Shown in pieces: positions 34,816 through 44,454 of a stretch of DNA of 44,454 nt; within the stretch, counting starts at the first letter, position 1, and each line of letters begins with the position of its first letter. A program made the translations under genes and the position numbers. The stretch covers positions 1-44,454 of the forward strand of contig CAIRTN010000202.1 in the NCBI GenBank assembly GCA_903881515.1, read 5' to 3'. Source of the DNA: an uncultured Rhodospirillales bacterium (GTDB lineage: Bacteria; Pseudomonadota; Alphaproteobacteria; Acetobacterales; Acetobacteraceae). Under the pieces are notes generated by a model. That model had not been told where the DNA came from, made no database searches, and was given only the letters and a program-made list of their open reading frames with translations.

Positions 34816-35786
34816 TCCCGCCCGTCCAGCCGCACGCGCGGGTCAAGCACCGTGTACATCAGGTCCACCAGCAGGTTGATCGTCACGAACAGCACCACGA
34901 TCATCATCAGATAAGCAACGATCACCGGACGATCCAGCACGTTAATGCTGTCGATGATCAGCTTGCCCATGCCCGGCCAGGCGAACACGCTTTCCGTCAC
35001 CACCGCGAACGCCACCACCGAGCCGAACTCCAGCCCGATCACGGTCACCACCGGGATCATGATGTTCTTCATCACATGCACGAACAGCACGCGGGACGGG
35101 CTCAGCCCCTTGGCGCGCGCGAACTTCACATATTCCAGCCCGAGATTTTCCCGCACCCCCGCCCGCGTCAGCCGCAGCACCAGCGCGATATTGCCCAAGG
35201 CCAGATTGGTTGCCGGCATCACCATATGCGCCAGCCCATCGCGCGTCAGGAACGACCACTGGATGCCCAGGAACTCCGCCGTCGTGCCCCGCCCGGTACT
35301 CGGCAGCCAGCCCAACTGCACCGCGAACACCATGATCAGCATCAGCCCGACCCAGAAGGTCGGCAGCGAGAAGCCCAGGATCGAGCCGGCCATGATCGCC
35401 CGGCCGAGCAGCCCGTCCGGCTTCAGCCCGGCATACAGTCCCAGCGGTATCCCCACGATCACCGACAGCGCCACCGCGGTGAACGCCAGTTCCATCGTCG
35501 CCGGAAACCGCCCGCCGATCAGCCGCAAAGCCGGCTCGTTGAACACGAACGACTTGCCCAGATCGCCCTGCACCACGCCGCCGAGGAAATGCAGGTACTG
35601 CTCCCATAACGGCTTATCCAGCCCGAACGCCGCAATCACCCGCAGCCGCTCGGCCTGGTCGGCATCGGGCGAAATCAGGATCTCCACCGGATCGCCGATC
35701 ACATTGACGCCGACGAACACGATGACCGTCATCGCCAGCATTACGAAAACCGCCTGCACCAGGCGACGCAACAGCCAGGTGGTCAT
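34812..35786 (-). CDS. dppB: Peptide ABC transporter permease (DppB/OppB type)
   Basis: 324 residues from the ATG at 35786 (MTTWLLRRLVQAVFVMLAM); a reading to 35846 would enter the hairpin element and is rejected. It has six helices, GDPVEILISPDADQAE after the first, and the coupling loop FARAKGLSPSRVLFVHVMKN. The C-terminus NLLVDLMYTVLDPRVRL is typical. It is separated from dppA by 190 bp carrying strong hairpins. Confidence 0.95.
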   Translation of the reverse strand: MTTWLLRRLVQAVFVMLAMTVIVFVGVNVIGDPVEILISPDADQAERLRVIAAFGLDKPLWEQYLHFLGGVVQGDLGKSFVFNEPALRLIGGRFPATMELAFTAVALSVIVGIPLGLYAGLKPDGLLGRAIMAGSILGFSLPTFWVGLMLIMVFAVQLGWLPSTGRGTTAEFLGIQWSFLTRDGLAHMVMPATNLALGNIALVLRLTRAGVRENLGLEYVKFARAKGLSPSRVLFVHVMKNIMIPVVTVIGLEFGSVVAFAVVTESVFAWPGMGKLIIDSINVLDRPVIVAYLMMIVVLFVTINLLVDLMYTVLDPRVRLDGRE

Positions 35787-35819
35787 GCTGCGCCCGCCTG
35801 TGTTCCGTAAAGGCAAGCA

Positions 35820-35943
35820 GTTCTTTTTGTGAACAAAAAGAACCAAAAAAACTTTTTCAATTCGGCGTAGCTGCCCGCCGCAGCTCCGCGCCGGAGGCAG
35901 CCGGACAAAAGTTTTTCTGCTCCTTTTTTTTCAAAAAAAGGAG
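35820..35943. repeat. Nested inverted-repeat element between dppA and dppB
   Basis: Two outer hairpins have 11 bp perfect arms and 2-base loops: 35820-35830 with 35833-35843 (GTTCTTTTTGT type) and 35920-35930 with 35933-35943 (CTCCTTTTTTT type). Inside them AAAAACTTTT (35847-35856) pairs with AAAAGTTTTT (35907-35916). The GC-rich core has AGCTGC/GCAGCT (35869-35874/35880-35885) inside CGGCG/CGCCG (35863-35867/35889-35893). The AT runs stand out in this GC-rich genome. It resembles a dispersed intergenic palindromic element; no second copy is in the window. In the dpp transcript it would fold strongly and could set dppA above dppBCDF. Confidence 0.7.
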
Positions 35944-35976
35944 TGCTTCCTACCTGCCGACCCCAAAGCATCGTCA

Positions 35977-37536
35977 TCACTGCGGCCGCAAATCCATCAC
36001 CCGGGTATCCTCGTCCGCCCGCGCGGCATAAGTCAGCCCGGCCTTCATCGCCCAGATGTTCTTCTGCACATGCAGCGGGATCACCGCGACATCGTCCATC
36101 GCCACCTTCGTCGCCGCGATCACCACCTTCTCGCGCGCCGCGTCGTCGCCCGTGGTCATCGCCTTGTCCACCAGGGCATCGAAGGTCGGATTGGAATAGC
36201 GCCCGCGGTTTACCGCGCCCCAGCCTTTCGCCGGCGAGAAGGTATAGATCAGCGAGCGCAGCGGGTTCGAAGCCTCGGTGAAGCCCCAGCCCAGCAGATA
36301 CGCCGCAAATTCCTGCTTGTTGGTCCGGCCGACATAGTTCGGCCAGGTGATCGCATCCACCGACGTCTGCACCCCGATCCGCGTCCACATCTGCCCGATC
36401 GCTTGGATGATCTTGCCGTCGTTGACGTAGCGATCGTTCGGCCCGTGCAGGGTGATGCGGAAGCCGTTCGGGAAGCCGGCCTGCGCCAGCAGCGCCTTGG
36501 CCTTGGCGACGTCATAGACCGGCGCGTCATGGCTCGGGTCGTAGCCCCAGCTGCCCTTGGCGACGAACTGCCCGGCCGGATAGGCCGCGCCCTCCATCAC
36601 CCGATCGACGATCGCTGGCCGGTTGATCGCGATGCTCAGCGCCTCGCGCACCCGCACGTCGTTCAGCGGGTTCTTCTCCAGCGTCTCGCCGTTCGGCCCG
36701 GTGATGAACACCGGCGTGCCGGTGCGCGAGTGGTCGAGCCACAGATAGATGATGCGTTGCGAGGCGATCTCGGCCAGCGCCACGCGCTTGTCGCTCTTCA
36801 GCCGCGCCGCATCGGCGGTCGGCACGAACTCGATGAACTGCACATCGCCCGCCAGCAGCGCGGCGGTGCGCGCGCCGTCATTGGCGATCATCCGGATCGA
36901 GATATGTTGCCAATGCGGCTTCGGGCCCCACCACGCATCGTTGCGCTCAAGCTCGGCGCGGTCGCCGTTCTTGTAAGACACCAGCCGGTAGGCGCCAGTG
37001 CCAATCGCGTTCTTGCCGGAATTGAAATCCTCGGTGGCCGGATTCGGCCCCAACCCCTTGGGAATGATGAAGATGTTGCTCATGTCCACCGGCAGGATCG
37101 GATAGATCGCCGCGGTCTTCATCCGAATCGTATAGGGGTCGGGCACTTCCATCGCGATCACCGTCTTGGTGTAGATCGCGAAGCTGCCCGGCGAGTTCAC
37201 CACTTTCGGGATACGGTCGAAATTATAGACGACATCGGCGGCGGTGAACGGCGAGCCGTCGTGGAACTTGACGTCCTGGCGCAGTTTCACTTCCCAAGTC
37301 GTGTCGTCCAGCAGCTTCCACGAGGTCGCGAGGCCTGGGATGGGATTGGACTGCGTATCGCGTTCGACCAGGCGGTCGAAGATATGCAGGTCCAGCGTCT
37401 CGTTGGGGTTGAAGGTGTGATAATGCGGATCGACGCTGGTCGGCGCCGAGGACATCGCCATCGTCACGGTCTGTGCGTGCGCGGCGCCTGCGCTGAGCAG
37501 AACCGCAACGGCCAAAGCCTTGGATACGCGGAGCAT
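35977..37536 (-). CDS. dppA: Peptide-type ABC transporter substrate-binding protein (SBP_bac_5)
   Basis: 519 residues. The signal peptide LRVSKALAVAVLLSAGAAHA is followed by QTVTMAMSSAPTSVDPHYHT. Family features are WEVKLRQDVKFHDGSPFTAADV near 80-100, and the later NDVRVREALSIAINRPAIV and GWGFTEASNPLRSL. It should be periplasmic and deliver peptides or another solute to DppBCDF; the ligand cannot be read from sequence. The ribosome binding site is very strong (GGGGGGAGG). First gene of the operon, separated from dppB by the hairpin element. Confidence 0.93.
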   Translation of the reverse strand: MLRVSKALAVAVLLSAGAAHAQTVTMAMSSAPTSVDPHYHTFNPNETLDLHIFDRLVERDTQSNPIPGLATSWKLLDDTTWEVKLRQDVKFHDGSPFTAADVVYNFDRIPKVVNSPGSFAIYTKTVIAMEVPDPYTIRMKTAAIYPILPVDMSNIFIIPKGLGPNPATEDFNSGKNAIGTGAYRLVSYKNGDRAELERNDAWWGPKPHWQHISIRMIANDGARTAALLAGDVQFIEFVPTADAARLKSDKRVALAEIASQRIIYLWLDHSRTGTPVFITGPNGETLEKNPLNDVRVREALSIAINRPAIVDRVMEGAAYPAGQFVAKGSWGYDPSHDAPVYDVAKAKALLAQAGFPNGFRITLHGPNDRYVNDGKIIQAIGQMWTRIGVQTSVDAITWPNYVGRTNKQEFAAYLLGWGFTEASNPLRSLIYTFSPAKGWGAVNRGRYSNPTFDALVDKAMTTGDDAAREKVVIAATKVAMDDVAVIPLHVQKNIWAMKAGLTYAARADEDTRVMDLRPQ

Positions 37537-37579
37537 CAGTCCTCCCCCCCGGAGTTGCTGCCCCTTAGTAACGCATGAA

Positions 37580-37609
37580 ACCGCGCGGGCGAAGTGCCAC
37601 CCGCGCGGT
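37580..37609 (-). terminator. GC-rich terminator hairpin after the DEAD-box helicase
   Basis: ACCGCGCGGG (37580-37589) pairs perfectly with CCCGCGCGGT (37600-37609) around a 10-base loop, starting 9 bases after the helicase stop. On the minus strand TTTC follows, a very short U-tract. Confidence 0.6.
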
Positions 37610-37618
37610 ATCGTGCAA

Positions 37619-38755
<1,137 letters not shown>

Positions 38756-38943
38756 CAATAAGCCTTCATGTCTCATCGCACGCCCCCCGGCGCATGGCAC
38801 AGGTCGGGCGCGGTCAATCGCGGTCGGCAGGACCGCGGGCCGGCGCTGAATGCAGAGGGAAAGGGGCTACCGGGGCGTCTGGCCTGTGAATAAAGGGCAC
38901 TCAGGCTGGCAGCGCTCAAAACCGCTTCACGGTGCGCCCACAT

Positions 38944-38972
38944 CAGATAGTTGTGCGATGCAGCAAAGTCAA
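38944..38972 (-). promoter_or_regulatory. Candidate sigma-70 promoter of the DEAD-box helicase
   Basis: On the minus strand TTGACT (38967-38972), a 17 bp spacer and TATCTG (38944-38949). Transcription would start near 38937 and give a leader of about 180 bases before the ATG at 38755. The rest of the 287 bp gap (38756-39042) holds a short hairpin at 38998-39016 before tarD and nothing else I recognise. Confidence 0.5.
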
Positions 38973-39042
38973 GGAATTCTGTCCGCCGCTTTGCAGCCCT
39001 GCCCAGCTTCGGCAGGATGGGCGGGTTAACCAGAGAGTTCCC

Positions 39043-40206
39043 ATGCGCATCATCGACGTCGCCGAGGTCACCAGGCCGATCTCGTCCCCCATCCGCAACG
39101 CCTATATCGATTTCACCAAGATGACCGCGAGCCTGGTCGCGGTGGTCACCGACGTCGTGCGCGACGGCAAGCGGGTCGTCGGCCACGGCTTCAACTCCAA
39201 CGGCCGCTACGGCCAGGGCGGTCTGATCCGCGAACGCTTCCGCGACCGGGTGCTGGAGGCCGCGCCGGCTTCACTGCTGAACGCGGAGGGCGACAACATC
39301 GATCCCGACCGCGTCTGGGCGGCGATGATGACCAACGAGAAGCCGGGCGGGCATGGCGAACGCTCGGTGGCCGTCGGCACCATCGACATGGCGGTGTGGG
39401 ACGCGGTGGCGAAGATCGCCGGCAAACCGCTGTTCCGCCTGCTCGCCGAGCGCCATGGCCGCACCGCCGATCCCCGCGTGTTCGTGTACGCCGCCGGCGG
39501 CTACTACTACCCCGGCAAGGACCTCTCGGCGCTGCGCGGCGAGATGCGCTCCTATCTCGACCGCGGCTACAATGTGGTAAAAATGAAGATCGGCGGCGCC
39601 TCGCTGGCCGAGGATCAGGCCCGCATCGAGGCAGTGCTGGCTGAGTTGAACGGCAAGGCTCGCCTGGCGGTGGACGCCAACGGCCGGTTCGATCTGGAAA
39701 CCGCGATCGCTTACGCCAAGGCGCTCGGCCAGTACGACCTGTTCTGGTACGAGGAAGCCGGCGACCCGCTGGACTACCAGTTGCAGGCCGCACTGGCCGA
39801 GTTCTACCCGAACCCGATGGCCACAGGCGAAAACCTGTTCAGCCACCAGGACGCCCGCAACCTGCTGCGCTACGGCGGCATGCGCCCGGACCGCGACTGG
39901 CTGCAATTCGACTGCGCGCTCAGTTACGGGCTGTGCGAGTTCCAGCGCACGCTGGCCTGCCTGACGACGGTTGGCTGGTCCTGGCGCCGGGTGGTGCCGC
40001 ATGGCGGGCATCAGATGTCGCTCAACATCGCCGCCGGCCTCGGCCTCGGCGGCAATGAGAGCTACCCCGACCTGTTCCAGCCCTATGGCGGCTTCCCCGA
40101 CGGCGTGCGAGTCGAGGACGGCCACATCACCATGCCCGACCTGCCCGGCATCGGCTTCGAAGCCAAGTCCGACCTCTACGCCGCGATGCGCGACCTCGCC
40201 GCCTGA
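39043..40206 (+). CDS. tarD: D(-)-tartrate dehydratase, enolase superfamily
   Basis: 387 residues from the ATG at 39043; the open frame upstream (from 38932) lacks homology. It closely matches the characterised Bradyrhizobium D-tartrate dehydratase. Catalytic KxK is K180/K182 (VVKMKIGG), Mg ligands are D211 (VDANG), E237 (WYEE) and E263 (TGEN), and the general acid is H320 in PHGGHQMS. It eliminates water from D-tartrate to give oxaloacetate. ISSPIRNAYIDFTKM and YGQGGLIRERF in the N-terminal capping domain are specificity-region matches. It is followed 26 bp later by an M20 peptidase gene, probably one transcript. Confidence 0.95.
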   Translation: MRIIDVAEVTRPISSPIRNAYIDFTKMTASLVAVVTDVVRDGKRVVGHGFNSNGRYGQGGLIRERFRDRVLEAAPASLLNAEGDNIDPDRVWAAMMTNEKPGGHGERSVAVGTIDMAVWDAVAKIAGKPLFRLLAERHGRTADPRVFVYAAGGYYYPGKDLSALRGEMRSYLDRGYNVVKMKIGGASLAEDQARIEAVLAELNGKARLAVDANGRFDLETAIAYAKALGQYDLFWYEEAGDPLDYQLQAALAEFYPNPMATGENLFSHQDARNLLRYGGMRPDRDWLQFDCALSYGLCEFQRTLACLTTVGWSWRRVVPHGGHQMSLNIAAGLGLGGNESYPDLFQPYGGFPDGVRVEDGHITMPDLPGIGFEAKSDLYAAMRDLAA

Positions 40207-40232
40207 CCCATAGCCACATACGGAACCAGCCC

Positions 40233-41621
40233 ATGAGCACCAGAGACCAGGCCATCGAAGCCGCGCTGAGCTTCTTCGACACCGGCGCCTTCCGCGACCG
40301 CCTTGCCGAGCTCGTCGCCATTCCCAGCACCCTGCAGGACCCGGCGCACGAAGCCGATGTCTGGCGCTATCTTGAGGAAGCGATCCGCCCCTGGGTCGAA
40401 CGCATGGGCTTCACCGCGACCATCCACCCCAACCCCAAGCCGGGCTTCGGCCCGATCCTCACCGCCGAACGTATCGAGGACCCGTCCTACCGCACCGTGA
40501 TCACCTATGGCCACGGCGACACCGTGCGCGGCCTGGATGATCAGTGGGACGCCGGGCTGAAGCCCTGGGAGCTGAAGGAAATCGACGGCCGTTGGTATGG
40601 CCGCGGCACCGCCGACAACAAGGGCCAGCACGCGATCAACCTCACCGCGCTGGAACACGTGCTCGCCGCGCGTGGCGGCAAGCTCGGCTTCAACCTCAAG
40701 CTGGTGCTGGAAACCAGCGAGGAGCGCGGCTCGCAGGGGCTGAAGGATTTCGTCGCCGCCCATGCCAAGGAACTGGCCGCCGACGTGCTGATCGCGTCCG
40801 ACGGCCCGCGCGTCGCCACCGAGATTCCGACCGTGACCACCGGCACCCGCGGCACCTTCCATTTCGACCTGGTGCTCGACCTGCGCCCCGGCGGCGTGCA
40901 CTCGGGCAACTGGGGCGGCATGATCGTCGATCCCGCCATCGTGCTGAACCACGCGCTGGCCGCGATCTGCGATCGGCACGGCAAGATCCTGGTGCGCGAA
41001 TGGCTACCCGGCAACGGCCTGCCGACCCAGGTGCGCACCGCGCTCGCCGGCCTGGAACTGCCCAGCGAGGCCTCGGCCACCATCGATCCGAACTGGGGCG
41101 AACCCGGCTTCACTGCTGCGGAAAAAGTGTTCGGCTGGACCAGCTTCATCGTGCTGGCGATGGTCGCCGGCCGGCCAGAAAACCCGGTCAACGCCGTGCC
41201 GCCGTCGGCCAGCGCGCATTGCCAGTTGCGCTACACCGTCGACAGCGACCCCGCGAAGTTCGAGGCCGCCTTGCGCGCACATCTCGATGCTCAGGGCTTC
41301 CCTGAAGTCGAAATCCGCAACGCCGGCATCCGCATGCCGGCCAGCCGCACCGATCTCGACAACCCCTGGGTCGGCTGGACCGTGCGCAGCATGGAGAAAT
41401 CGCTCGGCCAGCATGTCCAGGTGATCCCGAACGGCGGCGGCGGCCTGCCGGGTGACGTGTTTGTCGATCACCTCCACGTGCCGCTGGTCTGGATTCCGCT
41501 CAGCTACAACGGCTGCAAGCAGCACGGGCCGAACGAGCATTTCCTGATCGCCCCGGCCCGCGAAGGCATGGCGGCCTATACCGGGATCTGGTGGGATCTC
41601 GGCGAAGCCGGCACGCCGTAG
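40233..41621 (+). CDS. M20-family metallopeptidase / amidohydrolase
   Basis: 462 residues. The di-zinc site is complete: H94-x-D96 (YGHGDTV), D128 (GRGTADNKGQ), E163-E164 (ETSEERGS), and a late His in QHGPNEH. The middle dimerisation domain begins near GTRGTFHFDLVLDL. The family includes carboxypeptidases, dipeptidases and acylamino-acid hydrolases; the substrate cannot be told. No signal peptide, so cytoplasmic. The neighbouring peptide importer makes a peptide substrate plausible, but the two are on opposite strands. Confidence 0.9.
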   Translation: MSTRDQAIEAALSFFDTGAFRDRLAELVAIPSTLQDPAHEADVWRYLEEAIRPWVERMGFTATIHPNPKPGFGPILTAERIEDPSYRTVITYGHGDTVRGLDDQWDAGLKPWELKEIDGRWYGRGTADNKGQHAINLTALEHVLAARGGKLGFNLKLVLETSEERGSQGLKDFVAAHAKELAADVLIASDGPRVATEIPTVTTGTRGTFHFDLVLDLRPGGVHSGNWGGMIVDPAIVLNHALAAICDRHGKILVREWLPGNGLPTQVRTALAGLELPSEASATIDPNWGEPGFTAAEKVFGWTSFIVLAMVAGRPENPVNAVPPSASAHCQLRYTVDSDPAKFEAALRAHLDAQGFPEVEIRNAGIRMPASRTDLDNPWVGWTVRSMEKSLGQHVQVIPNGGGGLPGDVFVDHLHVPLVWIPLSYNGCKQHGPNEHFLIAPAREGMAAYTGIWWDLGEAGTP

Positions 41622-41627
41622 GGAACG

Positions 41628-41651
41628 CGGGGCGTCGTGATCGGCGCCCCG
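41628..41651. terminator. Bidirectional terminator-like hairpin
   Basis: Nine pairs (one G-T) join 41628-41636 (CGGGGCGTC) and 41643-41651 (GGCGCCCCG) around GTGATC. It fills the gap between the convergent M20 and orphan genes. No T-run. Confidence 0.5.
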
Positions 41652-42296
41652 TCAGTCCTGCATTTCGCGTGAGATCTGGAACACGCCGAAAAATTTGCAC
41701 AGCACCTTCTCGAGATTGCTCTGCCCCACCAACGCGGTTGTGATGCCCTGGGCCGACTGACAGCCGCTCTTGCCACCCAGCCATAGCATGACGCTGGAGC
41801 GCTGGATAACCGCCTTTTCCTCTTTGTCGGTCAGCTTGCCGAACACATCGGCGCCCTTCTCGATCCCCTCCATCACGTGACCGATCCCGGGCAGGCCGCG
41901 AAAGAACCCTTTGCCGGCGCGCACCGCGATCGAGGCGTTCACCACACTCAGCGTTTTCTTGCGCAGCCCAGTGGCAAGAACCGCCTCGCAGAACCCGCAG
42001 GTGCATCTCAGATGCGTGGCGCCGTCGATGTTGTTGGCGAGCTTCTGGTCCATGCCGAACCCGATCGCCTCCACGCCGTGGCCGGCAAAGGGCACGATCT
42101 TGATCGTCTGCTTGCCGAGGAACCCAACGGTCCCGCCAAGACCACGCCCGATATCGCCGATCCAGCTGGTCTTGTCGTCGGCCTTCTTCCAGATCCAGTC
42201 GATCAGCTTGTCATCGATCGGCTGGAAGACATCGAAGTTTGGCTTCTGATTGTAAACCGTACCCAAGCCCTTATTCATCTTCACAGAATTCGGCAT
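41652..42296 (-). CDS. Orphan protein with a CxCxxC cluster, function unknown
   Basis: 214 residues, no family recognised. The polar N-terminus (NKGLGTVYNQKPNFDVF) is followed by Gly-rich, weakly hydrophobic stretches (residues 46-82 and 125-142), no clear signal peptide, and five cysteines: C98, C100, C103 (CTCGFC), C179 and C200, with His at 73, 95 and 140. The first three could bind metal. Lys content is high for this genome and G+C looks lower than in neighbours, which suggests recent arrival. An ideal AGGAGG ribosome binding site precedes the ATG at 42296, so it is clearly built to be expressed. It lies downstream of clpB on the same strand. Confidence 0.7.
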   Translation of the reverse strand: MPNSVKMNKGLGTVYNQKPNFDVFQPIDDKLIDWIWKKADDKTSWIGDIGRGLGGTVGFLGKQTIKIVPFAGHGVEAIGFGMDQKLANNIDGATHLRCTCGFCEAVLATGLRKKTLSVVNASIAVRAGKGFFRGLPGIGHVMEGIEKGADVFGKLTDKEEKAVIQRSSVMLWLGGKSGCQSAQGITTALVGQSNLEKVLCKFFGVFQISREMQD

Positions 42297-42304
42297 CGCA
42301 ACCT

Positions 42305-42320
42305 CCTCGTTTAAATGAGG
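42305..42320 (-). promoter_or_regulatory. AT-cored palindrome touching the ribosome binding site of the orphan gene
   Basis: CCTCGTTTAAATGAGG is palindromic except for one G/T position. On the minus strand its end overlaps the AGGAGG of the orphan gene (42302-42307). It could be an operator or a small RNA hairpin that hides the ribosome binding site. Confidence 0.3.
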
Positions 42321-42353
42321 ACATGTTGCAACGACCTCGAGCCTGCGCGCAAG

Positions 42354-42383
42354 CCCACCCGCCCGTTGCCGGGCGGGGGTGGG
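42354..42383 (-). terminator. Terminator hairpin after clpB
   Basis: CCCACCCGCCCG (42354-42365) pairs with CGGGCG-GG-GGTGGG (42370-42383) with a two-base bulge and a 4-base loop, ten bases after the clpB stop. No U-tract follows. It separates clpB from the orphan gene. Confidence 0.5.
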
Positions 42384-42392
42384 TCGCAGCGA

Positions 42393-44454
<2,062 letters not shown>

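Noticed and set aside
35820-35943. Ends of an insertion sequence
   Set aside because: There is no transposase or space for one, and no target duplication can be seen, so a small palindromic element fits better.
36070-37578. A 502-codon frame antisense to dppA
   Set aside because: dppA has a signal peptide, a strong ribosome binding site and family motifs; the antisense product has none.

Overview
The window is about 44 kb of GC-rich (roughly two-thirds G+C), tightly packed chromosomal DNA. It fits an alphaproteobacterium, most likely of the Acetobacteraceae/Rhodospirillales. This is inferred from gene content: an HpnL-like hopanoid-associated protein, a D(-)-tartrate dehydratase close to the characterised Bradyrhizobium enzyme, an ETF-QO gene divergent from a family-4-like uracil-DNA glycosylase, and pgsA with moaD-moaE. 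No rRNA is present to settle the taxonomy. I see no transposase, integrase, phage gene or CRISPR array, so most of the window looks like core or shell genome. No gene-free gap exceeds 300 bases; the longest is the 287 bp between the DEAD-box helicase and tarD.

Layout. At 1-5.5 kb lie envelope genes: a flippase-type MprF/LpiA homologue with a cut-down synthase domain, an unknown polytopic membrane protein, a DUF2177 protein, and a TPR/glycosyltransferase-9-like protein whose tail runs antisense into the DUF2177 gene. At 5.5-8 kb a minus-strand operon, pgsA-mobB-lipoprotein-moaD-moaE, links phospholipid and molybdenum-cofactor synthesis through 1-4 bp overlaps. At 8-16.5 kb are a divergent DapA-superfamily protein, ETF-QO, a uracil-DNA glycosylase lacking two Fe-S cysteines, a soluble lytic transglycosylase, moaB, an isonitrile-hydratase-like DJ-1/PfpI protein, a PA0069-type radical SAM protein and a cupin. 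At 16.5-22.8 kb a minus-strand operon reads glmU-glmS-FAD dehydrogenase-RraA-like-DUF4239-cupin. At 22.9-27.2 kb come gph, a DUF3108 protein, tRNA-Val(CAC) with a clear promoter, a DUF4337 protein, and cysS-trmJ.

At 27.4-31.9 kb a variant NRAMP transporter is coupled to an HpnL-like protein and converges on two overlapping GT4 glycosyltransferase genes. At 32-37.5 kb is a complete peptide-type ABC importer, dppA-(hairpin element)-dppB-C-D-F, with every junction from dppB to dppF a 4 bp overlap. At 37.6-41.6 kb are a short RhlE-type DEAD-box helicase, D(-)-tartrate dehydratase and an M20 metallopeptidase. At 41.7-44.5 kb are an unrecognised cysteine-bearing protein and clpB, which is cut by the window edge.

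I did not find a clearly new multi-gene system. The best leads are: a nested AT-rich/GC-rich hairpin element between dppA and dppB; an NRAMP homologue lacking both TM6 histidines; the orphan CxCxxC protein beside clpB; the family-4-like glycosylase with a dismantled Fe-S site; the DapA-superfamily enzyme without the DapA catalytic hydroxyl residues; and three convergent gene pairs that end inside each other's stop codon.
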